Shown here: positions 36,141-44,164 of the stretch, piece after piece
How the letters are laid out: each line of letters begins with the position of its first letter
How positions within the stretch are numbered: position 1 is the first letter of the stretch
Assembly: GCA_004010275.1 (NCBI GenBank)
Contig: RBWT01000004.1
Location: 48,462 to 112,461, forward strand
Source of the DNA: Streptomyces huasconensis
GTDB lineage: Bacteria; Actinomycetota; Actinomycetes; Streptomycetales; Streptomycetaceae
Length of the DNA stretch: 64,000 nucleotides
Reading direction: 5' to 3'
Program-made: the position numbers and the translations under genes
Notes under the pieces: generated by a model
What the model saw: only the letters and a program-made list of their open reading frames with translations
The model's database searches: none
What the model was told of the DNA's origin: nothing

Positions 36141-36154
36141 GTTTCACGTGAAAC
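36141..36154. other. parS: parS site 8 (exact)
   Basis: Exact 14-mer, 34 bases from site 7, same intergenic gap. Confidence 0.93.
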
Positions 36155-36250
36155 GCCCCCGGACGCAACCCCAGACGTACCTCGGGTCCCAGGATGCGAG
36201 GGCCACGAAGGCCGACAGGCGTCGCAGACGTCGCAGGCCTCGTGGACGTC

Positions 36251-36703
36251 TCAGAGCTGAAGCTTGAAGCCCAGATGCGACGCGGTGAACCCGAGCCGCT
36301 CGTAGAACCGGTGGGCATCGGTGCGTGTGGCGTCGGAGGTCAGCTGCACCAACTGGCAGTCCTCACGGCGTGATTCGTCGATGGCCCACTCGATGAACCG
36401 GGTGCCGAGCCCGCTGCCACGCTCGTCGGCGTGCACACGTACGCCCTCGATGATCGAGCGCGTGGCGCCCTTCCTGGAGAGCCCCGGAACGATCGTGAGC
36501 TGAAGCGTGCCGACCACGCGCCCCTCCCGGACGGCGACGACCAGGCGCTGGTTCGGATCGTCGGCCAGACGCTGGAACGCGGTGACGTACGGGGTCAGGT
36601 CGTCGGGCGACTCGCGCGTGGCGCCCAGGGGGTCGTCGGCGAGCATGGCGACGATGGCGGGCAGGTCGTCGGCTACGGCTGGGCGTATTTCAAGATCTCC
36701 CAT
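36251..36703 (-). CDS. GNAT-family N-acetyltransferase
   Basis: 150 residues, a single GNAT domain. The acetyl-CoA motif is VRVHADERGSGLGTRFIEWA and the C-terminal strand pattern is AHRFYERLGFTASHLGFKL, typical of the small single-domain members. It converges on the serine hydrolase gene across two parS sites. Substrate not deducible. Confidence 0.87.
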   Translation of the reverse strand: MGDLEIRPAVADDLPAIVAMLADDPLGATRESPDDLTPYVTAFQRLADDPNQRLVVAVREGRVVGTLQLTIVPGLSRKGATRSIIEGVRVHADERGSGLGTRFIEWAIDESRREDCQLVQLTSDATRTDAHRFYERLGFTASHLGFKLQL

Positions 36704-36775
36704 GGCCGCAGCCTATGCGGGCCGTCCTCGCCAAGAGCGTCAAGAGGAGGCCTTTCTTGAAGAGGGCGGACAACC

Positions 36776-37234
36776 CTACGCAGGCACGCGCAGCGTCTCG
36801 ACGGCCTTGACCAGCGGAGCGAGCTCCGGATTCTGGCCGGCCTCGTCGAGTGCCTCGCGCAGCGCCTCGTCATTGGTCGGGCGCGCCTCATCGAGCAGTG
36901 CCATGCCGGCCTCGCTCACGTCCGTGTAGATGCCGCGCCGGTCGGTGGGGCACAGGTATCGGGAGAGCAGCCCGCGGTCCTCCAGGCGGGTGACCAGGCG
37001 CGTGGTGGCGCTCTGGCTCAGGACCACGGCGTCCGCGACCTGCTTCATCTGCAGGTGGCCGCCCTCGCCGTCGTGCTGGCGGCTGAGGACGTCGAGCAGG
37101 GAGTACTCCCGCACGCTCAGCCCGTGCTTGGTCTGGAGAGCGCGCTCGATGTGGCTCTCGACCTGCCCGTGGAGCAGGGAGAGCGCGCACCACCCCTGGG
37201 CAAGTGCGGTGAGTGCGGGGTCCGTCGCTGTCAT
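36776..37234 (-). CDS. MarR-family transcriptional regulator
   Basis: 152 residues from ATG 37234. The MarR winged helix is clear (SVREYSLLDVLSRQ, then LQMKQVADAVVLSQSATTRLV and RLEDRGLLSRY, DRRGIYTDVSEAG). It is divergent from an MFS exporter gene, with TGCAA-type inverted repeats between them, the standard arrangement for a MarR repressor that releases an efflux pump when it binds a ligand. Confidence 0.92.
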   Translation of the reverse strand: MTATDPALTALAQGWCALSLLHGQVESHIERALQTKHGLSVREYSLLDVLSRQHDGEGGHLQMKQVADAVVLSQSATTRLVTRLEDRGLLSRYLCPTDRRGIYTDVSEAGMALLDEARPTNDEALREALDEAGQNPELAPLVKAVETLRVPA

Positions 37235-37287
37235 GGCTCCTGTATTCCTCCGTCCCGGAGTGTCTACGACCCAGGATAGTCCACGCG

Positions 37288-37309
37288 TGCAATATCCAGC
37301 GTTTGCAAA
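37288..37309. promoter_or_regulatory. Candidate MarR operator between the MarR and MFS genes
   Basis: TGCAA-N10-TTGCA (37288-37307) with an overlapping perfect TTTGCAAA palindrome (37302-37309). A further TGCAATTATTG lies about 15 bases on. The location suits repression of both divergent genes. Confidence 0.5.
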
Positions 37310-37376
37310 TAACCCGCGTCTGCAATTATTGTGGACGCACGTTAAGCGCACCTGCAACCGTCTGGAAGGTAGTTCC

Positions 37377-38588
37377 ATGCCCCTCGCGCTACTGGCCCTC
37401 GCGATCGGCGCCTTTGGAATCGGCACCACCGAGTTCGTGATCATGGGGCTGCTCCCCGAGGTCGCGGGTGACTTCGGCGTCTCCATCCCCACGGCCGGCT
37501 TCCTCGTCACCGGCTATGCCCTGGGCGTCGTCCTGGGCGCCCCCCTGATGACCGTCCTCGGCACCAAGATCTCGCGCAAGCGGATGCTGATGCTGCTGAT
37601 GGGCCTGTTCATCGCGGGCAATCTGCTCTCCGCCGTCGCCCCCGTCTTCGGCGTGATGCTGGCAGGACGTGTCGTCGCATCGCTCGCCCACGGCGCCTTC
37701 TTCGGCATCGGTTCGGTCGTCGCGGCCGAACTGGTCGCCCCCGAGAAGAAGGCCGGCGCCATCGCCATGATGTTCACGGGTCTGACCGTCGCCAACGTGG
37801 TCGGCGTGCCGCTCGGCACCTTCGTCGGGCAGACGCTCGGCTGGCGCATGACGTTCGGCCTCGTCGCGGCGCTCGGCGTCATCGGCCTCGCGGGCATCGC
37901 CAAACTCGTCCCGGACCTGCCCAAGCCCGAAGGCGTGCGGCTGCGCCACGAACTGGCGGCCTTCCGCAACGTACAGGTGCTGCTGGCCATGGCCATGACC
38001 GTCCTCGGCTTCGGCGGGGTCTTCGCCGCCGTCACCTACCTGGCGCCGATGATGACGGACGTCGCCGGTTACGCGGACTCCTCCGTCACCTGGCTGCTCG
38101 TCCTCTTCGGCCTCGGCATGGTCGCCGGCAACCTGATCGGCGGGAAGTTCGCGGACCGCGCGCTGATGCCGCTGCTCTACATCTCGCTGGGCGCCCTGGC
38201 CGTCGTGCTCGCCCTCTTCACGCTCACCGCGCACAACAAGATCGCCGCAGCTGTGACCATCACGCTCATCGGCGCGCTGGGCTTCGCGACCGTACCGCCG
38301 CTCCAGAAGCGCGTCCTCGACCAGGCATCCGGGGCTCCCACCCTCGCCTCGGCCGTCAATATCGGCGCCTTCAACCTCGGCAACGCCCTCTCGGCCTGGC
38401 TCGGCGGCATCGTCATCGCCGCCGGTCTCGGCTACACCGCACCGAACTGGGTGGGCGCCGTCCTCGCCGGGTCCGCCCTCGTGCTGGCCATCCTCTCGGC
38501 CGTACTGGAGCGCCGCTCCGCAGCGGCCCCGAGCCTCGTCGTGACCGGCACGGCCCCCGTCGAGCGGGCCACGCCCGTCCACCACTGA
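37377..38588 (+). CDS. MFS efflux transporter (AraJ/chloramphenicol-exporter group)
   Basis: 403 residues with twelve predicted helices. It starts MPLALLALAIGAFGIGTTEF, the helix-1 signature of this drug:H+ antiporter group, with GYALGVVLGAPLM and the loop motif TKISRKRMLML. GGAAGG lies eight bases before the ATG. It is divergent from MarR and followed 53 bases later by a HbpS/GlcG-like gene that may be co-transcribed. Confidence 0.92.
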   Translation: MPLALLALAIGAFGIGTTEFVIMGLLPEVAGDFGVSIPTAGFLVTGYALGVVLGAPLMTVLGTKISRKRMLMLLMGLFIAGNLLSAVAPVFGVMLAGRVVASLAHGAFFGIGSVVAAELVAPEKKAGAIAMMFTGLTVANVVGVPLGTFVGQTLGWRMTFGLVAALGVIGLAGIAKLVPDLPKPEGVRLRHELAAFRNVQVLLAMAMTVLGFGGVFAAVTYLAPMMTDVAGYADSSVTWLLVLFGLGMVAGNLIGGKFADRALMPLLYISLGALAVVLALFTLTAHNKIAAAVTITLIGALGFATVPPLQKRVLDQASGAPTLASAVNIGAFNLGNALSAWLGGIVIAAGLGYTAPNWVGAVLAGSALVLAILSAVLERRSAAAPSLVVTGTAPVERATPVHH

Positions 38589-38641
38589 CCTTTCTTCCCC
38601 CCTTTCAGCACCGCACTGCGCACCACAAGGAGAAGCACCGC

Positions 38642-39070
38642 ATGAGCACCACCACTGCCATTGCCGTCGCCCCGCTGACCATCGAGGACGCCGAAGCGCT
38701 CGTGACCGCGGCCCGCCGCGCCGCCGAGGCGGCCGACGTCACGGTCAGCGTCACCGTCCTCGACGCGGGTGGCCACCTTCTGGCCTTCCGGCGCGACGAC
38801 CGGGCCGTGCTGATCTCCGGTGAGACCAGCACCCGCAAGGCGTACACCGCCCTTCAGCTGAACGCCCCGACCGCCGACCTCGTCGACGCCGTCCAGCCCG
38901 GCGGCCTCTTCCACACCCTGCCCACCGCCCTCGACCGGCCGCTGCTCTTCATCGCGGGCGGCCTGCCGGTCCACCGCGACGGCCGCCTGATCGGTGCGAT
39001 CGGTGTCGGCGGCGGGGCCCCCGAGCAGGACCACGGCTTCGCGACGGCGGCCGTAGAGGCCCTCGCGTAA
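38642..39070 (+). CDS. GlcG/HbpS-family (haem-binding-like) protein
   Basis: 142 residues with the GlcG/HbpS (formerly DUF336) fold: LTIEDAEALVTAARRAAEAA, then VLDAGGHLLAFRRDD, TRKAYTALQL and the C-terminal GAIGVGGGAPEQDH. It has no signal peptide, unlike secreted HbpS, so it is cytosolic. A stress or haem-related role is known only for some relatives. It lies downstream of the MFS gene and ends at a terminator. Confidence 0.85.
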   Translation: MSTTTAIAVAPLTIEDAEALVTAARRAAEAADVTVSVTVLDAGGHLLAFRRDDRAVLISGETSTRKAYTALQLNAPTADLVDAVQPGGLFHTLPTALDRPLLFIAGGLPVHRDGRLIGAIGVGGGAPEQDHGFATAAVEALA

Positions 39071-39083
39071 CCCGCGCGCGGAA

Positions 39084-39132
39084 AGGCCCGCCCTCAAGTC
39101 CCGGAGCATTCCGGGCACTTGCGGGCGGGCCT
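39084..39132 (+). terminator. Long terminator hairpin after the MFS-GlcG operon
   Basis: AGGCCCGCCC with GGGCGGGCCT, extended inward by CAAGT/ACTTG and CCCGG/CCGGG pairings. It lies between convergent genes and can act both ways. Confidence 0.82.
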
Positions 39133-39184
39133 CTTCACGTCGTGGGCCGAGGCCGCTGGTGTCGGCCGCCGCGCTCCTCGGCTG

Positions 39185-40054
39185 TCAGCCGGCCGCCACC
39201 GTCAGCGGCGCGAAGCGGCGGGTCCAATCGCCCGGCAGCTCCGGCATGCCGTGAGCCATCACCGCGTTGAAGGCGACCGGTTCGAGGCCGCTCTCCTTCA
39301 CCCAGGTCAGCAACTCCTCGTGCCGTACGTCGATGTCGGTGCGCAGCGGCCGGTCGCTGTGCGCGCCGAGTGAGGTGATGAGTGCCTTCGCGGTCTCCGT
39401 GTCACGGGCGATGAGCGGGCCGACGACGTGGGTCTCCATGTTCGGCCAGGCGCCCGCGTAGCCGATGATCTCGCCGTCGGCCTCTGCCACCCGGAGCTGG
39501 TCGGTAAAGGCGGGCAGGCGAGTGATCACGTGGGTCCGGTCGTGCCCGAAGACCTCGGTGTCGAGCCGGAGGATGGCCGTCAGATCCTCCGCGGTGGCCG
39601 GGCGGGTGGCGATGCCGGGGGGCGGCCCGGACGGGGCGAGGTGTCCGCGGACCATCTCGGCCCGGCCGATCATCTTGAAGCCGAGCTGTTCGTAGAGGGG
39701 GCGGCCGTTCGGTGTCGCGTGGAGTGTCACCGGCACGGTGGCGGTCTCCTCCAGGGCGTACTGCATCAGCCGGCGACCGATACCGCGGCGGGCGTACCGC
39801 TCGGCGACAAGGACCATGCCGATCGCTGCGAGGCCGGGCCGCTCGTGCGGGCCGTACCGGGTCACTACGTAGGCGCCGATGAGGCCGTCGCCGTCGGGAT
39901 CGTCGATGCCGTAGCCCGTTCCGGCCGACAGCAGGAGGCCCCACTTGTGTTCCTCACGGGGCCAGCCCCGGTCCTCGGAGAGATCGGCGCAGGACGTCAG
40001 ATCGCGGGGGGTGAGTCGGCGGATGGGCAGTGCGGAGAGGGAAGGTGTCGACAC
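39185..40054 (-). CDS. Double-GNAT acetyltransferase
   Basis: 289 residues from the GTG at 40054. There are two GNAT-like halves. The first has the acetyl-CoA loop VLVAERYARRGIGRRLMQYA and LYEQLGFKMIGRAEM. The second (from about residue 150, RPATAEDLTAILRLD) lacks a clear loop and has a C-terminal sub-domain. This architecture is typical of actinobacterial DUF-linked GNAT enzymes. It starts five bases after the stop of the membrane-protein gene upstream, so the two are co-transcribed. The ribosome site is weak, which suggests translational coupling. Confidence 0.82.
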   Translation of the reverse strand: MSTPSLSALPIRRLTPRDLTSCADLSEDRGWPREEHKWGLLLSAGTGYGIDDPDGDGLIGAYVVTRYGPHERPGLAAIGMVLVAERYARRGIGRRLMQYALEETATVPVTLHATPNGRPLYEQLGFKMIGRAEMVRGHLAPSGPPPGIATRPATAEDLTAILRLDTEVFGHDRTHVITRLPAFTDQLRVAEADGEIIGYAGAWPNMETHVVGPLIARDTETAKALITSLGAHSDRPLRTDIDVRHEELLTWVKESGLEPVAFNAVMAHGMPELPGDWTRRFAPLTVAAG

Positions 40055-40059
40055 TCGGG

Positions 40060-40620
40060 TCAGGCTGTCTGACGCACGTCCTCGGCGTCCACCCGTTTGT
40101 GGGCAGAAGCACGTTCCTTTTGGCCACGTTGCTTCTGGCCACGTCGGGTGAGCCCCCAGGGCTTGAGCACCGACAGGGCCGTCATGAACAGGTAAGCGCC
40201 GAGCGAGACGAGTGGGCCGGCGATCAAGTCGGCCGTGTCGGTGATCGGGTCCCCGGCGGCCACGGTGGCGGCCGACTCGTCGACGCCGGGGCGCAGGGCG
40301 AAGGCCGATGCGGCGGTGGTGGCCAGGGTGAGCCAGAACTTCGTGTAGACCCAGCGGTGTCTGGCGAGGCCCCACTGAGTGCCCAGGGACAGCACCAACC
40401 CGCTCACCAGGGTGATCAGGGCGAGTGGAAGCACCAGCCAGTCCGCGAAGACCTTCATCGAGCGGACGGCGGCCTCCACGGCTGCGGAGGAGTCCGTCGT
40501 GATCGCGGTGAGGGCGAGCGCGACGAGCCCGAGTGTGAGCCCGAGCCAGCAGGCTGCGCCGATGACATGGACAACCAAGGTGGCCCGACGTGTGCGGCGG
40601 CGAAGTTTCACGTGAAACAC
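40060..40620 (-). CDS. DUF2269-like integral membrane protein starting on a parS site
   Basis: About 187 residues with four hydrophobic segments (LVVHVIGAACWLGLTLGLV, WLVLPLALITLVSGLVL, FWLTLATTAASAFAL, LVSLGAYLFMTALSVL). It resembles the DUF2269 family and has a basic C-terminus. The reading frame begins within parS: GTG 40620 (MFHVKLRRR) or GTG 40611 (MKLRRR). Neither has a strong ribosome site. It is divergent from the HAD gene and precedes the double-GNAT gene. Confidence 0.75.
   Translation of the reverse strand: MFHVKLRRRTRRATLVVHVIGAACWLGLTLGLVALALTAITTDSSAAVEAAVRSMKVFADWLVLPLALITLVSGLVLSLGTQWGLARHRWVYTKFWLTLATTAASAFALRPGVDESAATVAAGDPITDTADLIAGPLVSLGAYLFMTALSVLKPWGLTRRGQKQRGQKERASAHKRVDAEDVRQTA
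40605..40618. other. parS: parS site 9 (exact, over a start codon)
   Basis: Exact 14-mer that covers the two candidate GTG starts of the DUF2269-like gene. Confidence 0.92.
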
Positions 40621-40688
40621 AGTGCCGACCAAAGCGGTGCCGGGGCGTCTGACAGCGGGAGTAACCGTGGGTACTAGCCTCGGCGTAC

Positions 40689-41321
40689 ATGGCACGACTG
40701 CACATCTTCGACCTGGACGGGACGCTGCTGCACGGCACGGCGGCGCCCGTCGAGATATCGCGGCAGCTGGGACTGGACGCGGAGATCGTGGCGCTGGAGC
40801 GGGACTTCGTCGCCGGGCGCATCGACTCACCGGAGTACGCGGCGCGCGTGCACTCCCTGTGGGCGGAACTCACGGACGCGCACGTGACCGCCGCCTTCGA
40901 GGAGGCGCCGTGGCTCTCCGGCATCCGGGAGACCTGGGCCGAGATCCGCGAACGCGGTGACTACTGCGCGGTGGTGTCGCTCTCGCCGTCCTTCTTCGTG
41001 GAACGGCTCGTCGGGTGGGGCGCGCACGCCGCGCATGGGTCGCGGTTTCCGGCCGTGCCCTTCACCGAGCCCGTCGAACCGGCGGACATTCTCGACGCTG
41101 CGGCCAAGGTGAAGGTCGCGAACCGGCTCTGTGAAGAGTTCGGGGTACGGCGGAGCGATTGCGTCGCGTACGGCGACTCGCTCTCTGACCTGGAGCTCTT
41201 CGGTGTCGTACCGGTTTCCGTCGCGGTCAATGCGGACCCACGGCTGGTCGGCCTGGCCACCCACTCCTATGTGGGGCGCGATCTGCGTAAGGCGTACGAA
41301 TTGGTGCGTCACGCCGACTAA
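40689..41321 (+). CDS. HAD-superfamily phosphatase (HAD-IB)
   Basis: 210 residues. HAD motif I is FDLDGTLLHG, motif II VVSLSPSFF, and motifs III and IV lie in VAYGDSLSDLELF. The type IB cap and the order match phosphoserine-phosphatase-like and SerB-like members, but the substrate is unknown. No ribosome site is seen. A TAGCCT hexamer at 40675-40680 puts transcription start near the ATG, so it may be leaderless. Confidence 0.88.
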   Translation: MARLHIFDLDGTLLHGTAAPVEISRQLGLDAEIVALERDFVAGRIDSPEYAARVHSLWAELTDAHVTAAFEEAPWLSGIRETWAEIRERGDYCAVVSLSPSFFVERLVGWGAHAAHGSRFPAVPFTEPVEPADILDAAAKVKVANRLCEEFGVRRSDCVAYGDSLSDLELFGVVPVSVAVNADPRLVGLATHSYVGRDLRKAYELVRHAD

Positions 41322-41711
41322 TAGAGGCAATGCGCAGGCGGATGCGTTGAATTACCGAGGAAGGGCAGGGGACTTGTATGTCGGGCGGCTGCCGGTATGG
41401 TCGACTCCGGTTCGTGCCGGGGGCTCTTCTTCGTGTCCCGGGGGTCACGTGCGCAGGTCAATGAAGCCTAACGGGGTAGAGAGACCCAGAGCCGGTACTT
41501 CCAGTTTTGCGGCACACGTGGTCACGTCGAATGGGATGCTGCCGTGAGATGAGTGCGGCCAATGTCACATTCTGGACCTACTTGTCCGTAGGGTCCGGTA
41601 ACCCGGGGTTCAATGTGGCCGGATCGGCCATCGAGGCAGAGCGGGGAAAGCAGGCGACTTCCGTCAGGAAGTGCACAGACCGACCGAGAGATGTTCGAGG
41701 CGAGGCACAGC
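41322..41711. other. 390-base intergenic region before the flavohaemoprotein gene
   Basis: No gene with coding character was found here. It holds an ACGTG-GT-CACGT inverted repeat (41516-41527) of unknown meaning. Nitric-oxide or redox control of the downstream gene is possible, but no known site (NsrR, Rex, SigR) was recognised. Confidence 0.5.
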
Positions 41712-43463
41712 ATGGACGCTCCGACCACCGCGTCGGCGGACGACGGCACTTCCGGCGGCGGGAGTGGCTGGTTCACGCCGCGCAGACCCCCGAAGCCGGC
41801 TGAGGACAGTCAGCCGCAGCAGTCCGGCGCCGATGGCGCGCGCCAGGGCCATGAGGGGCGTTGGCCCGCTTTCATACGTCCCTTGGGCCGGCCTGAGAGC
41901 CCCGCGGCGCCCATGGCGGAGGCTGTCGCTGTCGCTGAGCGGGGCGAAGAACTGCCGGAAGAGGCGGTGAACGACGCGTCTGAAGAGGCGGTGAATGGGT
42001 CCGCGGGCGGGCGAATACCCGCCGCTGCTTCGACGGTCCGTGCGGATGCTCCCGCGGAGCGAGACCCACAGCGGGAGCGCGAGCCGGAGCCGGAGCCGGT
42101 GAGCACACAGCCGACTGCCCCGCAGCCGTCTCCCGCCCCCCAGCCCACTCCGGGCCCCGGCCCACTCCCGCCCCGCCAGCCCACTCCCGTCCCGCAGCCG
42201 ACCGCGGAAACCGCAGCCCGGCCGCAGCCTCCCGTTGCCCTCCAAGAGGAGCCGCATCCACCCTCCGCCTTCCAGGACAAGCCGAAGCCGCCCCCGGCGA
42301 CCCAGTCCGCGCCGCCACCCGTGGCGAAGGCCGCGATGAAGCCGTCCCCCTCGGCGTCGACCGACGCTGCCCTGGTACAGCGCACGATGGCCGAGATCGG
42401 CCCTGTCGCCGACCAGGTCACCTCGTACTTCTACGCGCTGCTCTTCACCCGTCACCCCGACCTGCGCCCGCTGTTCCCCGCGGCCATGGACACCCAGCGG
42501 GACCGCCTCCTCAAGGCGCTGCTGACGGCGGCGGAGCACATCGACCACACCGACGTACTCGTCTCGTACCTCAAGAACCTCGGACGCGGGCACCGCAAGT
42601 ACGGCACCCGGCCCGAGCACTACCCCGCCGTCGGCGAGTGCCTCATCGGGTCGTTGAGCCGGTACGCGAGCGCGATCTGGGACGAGGAGACCGAGGCCGC
42701 CTGGGTCCGTACGTACACGACGATCTCCCAAGTCATGATCGACGCGGCGGCGGAGGACGAACTGCGGGCGCCCGCCTGGTGGTTCGCGGAGGTCGTCTCG
42801 CACGAGCTCCGGACGCCGGACATAGCCGTGGTCACGGTCCGCCCGGACCAGCCGTACCCGTTCCTCGCCGGGCAGTACACCAGCCTGGAGACTCCCTGGT
42901 GGCCGCGGATCTGGCGGCACTACTCCTTCGCGTCGGCGCCCCGTTCCGACGGGTTGCTGTCCTTCCACGTCAAGGCTGTCCCGGCCGGCTGGGTCTCCAA
43001 CGCCCTGGTGCACCACGCCCGCCCCGGTGACGTCCTGAGGCTGGGCCCGCCGGGAGGCTCGATGACCGTCGACCACACCACCGACAGCGGTCTCCTCTGT
43101 CTGGGCGGCGGCACGGGCATCGCGCCGATCAAGGCCCTGGTCGAGGATGTCGCCGAGCACGGCAGACGGCGCCCGGTCGAGGTGTTCTACGGCGCCCGCA
43201 CCGATCACGATCTGTACGACATCGACACGATGCTGCGGCTGCAACAGAGTCACCCCTGGCTCTCCGTCCGCCCGATCGTGGACCAGCGAGCCCAGTTGCC
43301 GGACGCCGTGCGCGAGTACGGCCCCTGGGACGAGTACGACGCCTATCTCTCGGGACCGCCCGGCATGATCCGCAGCGGCGTGGACGCGCTGCGAGACGCC
43401 GGCGTCCCCGAGGGCCGCATCCGTCACGACTCCGTGGAGGAACTGGTGGTCGCGGGAGACTGA
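41712..43463 (+). CDS. Flavohaemoprotein with long proline-rich N-terminal extension
   Basis: 583 residues. The first 217 or so are disordered, rich in Pro, Glu and Ala. A globin domain follows (about 218-350; VADQVTSYFYALLFTRHPDLR, and the region of the haem-binding His, RPEHYPAVGE). The FAD domain has RHYSFASAP and the NAD domain has LCLGGGTGIAPI and YLSGPPGM. Members with all three domains detoxify nitric oxide or act as NAD(P)H oxidoreductases. The ATG at 41712 has GAGG upstream; ATG 41692 is an alternative. The extension is unusual for Hmp and has no recognisable domain. Confidence 0.88.
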   Translation: MDAPTTASADDGTSGGGSGWFTPRRPPKPAEDSQPQQSGADGARQGHEGRWPAFIRPLGRPESPAAPMAEAVAVAERGEELPEEAVNDASEEAVNGSAGGRIPAAASTVRADAPAERDPQREREPEPEPVSTQPTAPQPSPAPQPTPGPGPLPPRQPTPVPQPTAETAARPQPPVALQEEPHPPSAFQDKPKPPPATQSAPPPVAKAAMKPSPSASTDAALVQRTMAEIGPVADQVTSYFYALLFTRHPDLRPLFPAAMDTQRDRLLKALLTAAEHIDHTDVLVSYLKNLGRGHRKYGTRPEHYPAVGECLIGSLSRYASAIWDEETEAAWVRTYTTISQVMIDAAAEDELRAPAWWFAEVVSHELRTPDIAVVTVRPDQPYPFLAGQYTSLETPWWPRIWRHYSFASAPRSDGLLSFHVKAVPAGWVSNALVHHARPGDVLRLGPPGGSMTVDHTTDSGLLCLGGGTGIAPIKALVEDVAEHGRRRPVEVFYGARTDHDLYDIDTMLRLQQSHPWLSVRPIVDQRAQLPDAVREYGPWDEYDAYLSGPPGMIRSGVDALRDAGVPEGRIRHDSVEELVVAGD

Positions 43464-43472
43464 CCGACGTCG

Positions 43473-43511
43473 GAGCGCCCGAGCCGGAGGGAAGCCCGGA
43501 CGAGGGCGCTC
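43473..43511. terminator. Terminator between flavohaemoprotein and Nudix genes
   Basis: GAGCGCCC pairs with GGGCGCTC, with an inner CCGG-type stem. It lies between convergent genes. Confidence 0.6.
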
Positions 43512-43554
43512 AGGACAGCGAACCAGCCCCCGGATCGCTACGAGCGACTCAGTA

Positions 43555-44037
43555 TCAGCCCAGGTCAGGAGCGTGCATCGCGCGTACGCCCTCGATGTTG
43601 CCGTCCAGGTAGTGCCGCAGCGACAGCGGTACGAGGTGGACCGAGGCGATGCCGACCCGGGTGAAGGGCACATGCACGATCTCGTACTCGCCGCATGGCT
43701 CCTCGACCTCGGGGCCGTGCCGCAGGCCGGTGTCCATGGACTCCAGACGGCAGACGAAGAAGTGCTGCACCTTCACGCCGGTCGCGCCGCCGTCCTCGCC
43801 GATGTGCTCCACGGTGTCGACGAAGCAGGGCACGACATCGGTGATCTTGGCGCCGAGTTCCTCGTGCACCTCGCGGTGGAGCGCGTCGACGACGGTGGCG
43901 TCCTCCGGCTCCACGCCACCTCCCGGGGTGACCCAGTACGGATCGACGCCGGGCTTGGTCCGCTTGATCAGGATCAGGTCGTCTCCGTCCAGCAGGACGG
44001 CGCGTGCGGTGCGCTTGACCACGGGTCGGACGGTCAT
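43555..44037 (-). CDS. Nudix hydrolase
   Basis: 160 residues from ATG 44037. The Nudix box is complete: GGGVEPEDATVVDALHREVH followed by EELG. It hydrolyses nucleoside diphosphate-linked compounds; the substrate is unknown. Upstream lie 127 bases containing a one-mismatch parS, then the end of the LysR gene on the same strand. Confidence 0.9.
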   Translation of the reverse strand: MTVRPVVKRTARAVLLDGDDLILIKRTKPGVDPYWVTPGGGVEPEDATVVDALHREVHEELGAKITDVVPCFVDTVEHIGEDGGATGVKVQHFFVCRLESMDTGLRHGPEVEEPCGEYEIVHVPFTRVGIASVHLVPLSLRHYLDGNIEGVRAMHAPDLG

Positions 44038-44058
44038 GGGGGAAATGTGGCCCGGACT

Positions 44059-44072
44059 GTTCCACGTGAAAC
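44059..44072. other. parS: parS-like site (13 of 14 bases)
   Basis: GTTCCACGTGAAAC, one base off the parS palindrome, in the leader of the Nudix gene. Confidence 0.6.
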
Positions 44073-44164
44073 ATCGCGGCCCCTTCAGAACCGCCATCAA
44101 GCCCAGTGACGGCCACGAGCAAGCCTCAGTCCGGGCCATGAGCAGGCCCCGTTGCCGCCCGCCC

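Noticed and set aside
36105..36260. Small frame beginning MFHVKHGPRARHVSRET over two parS sites
   Set aside because: It is only the translation of two parS copies plus low-complexity sequence, with no ribosome site.
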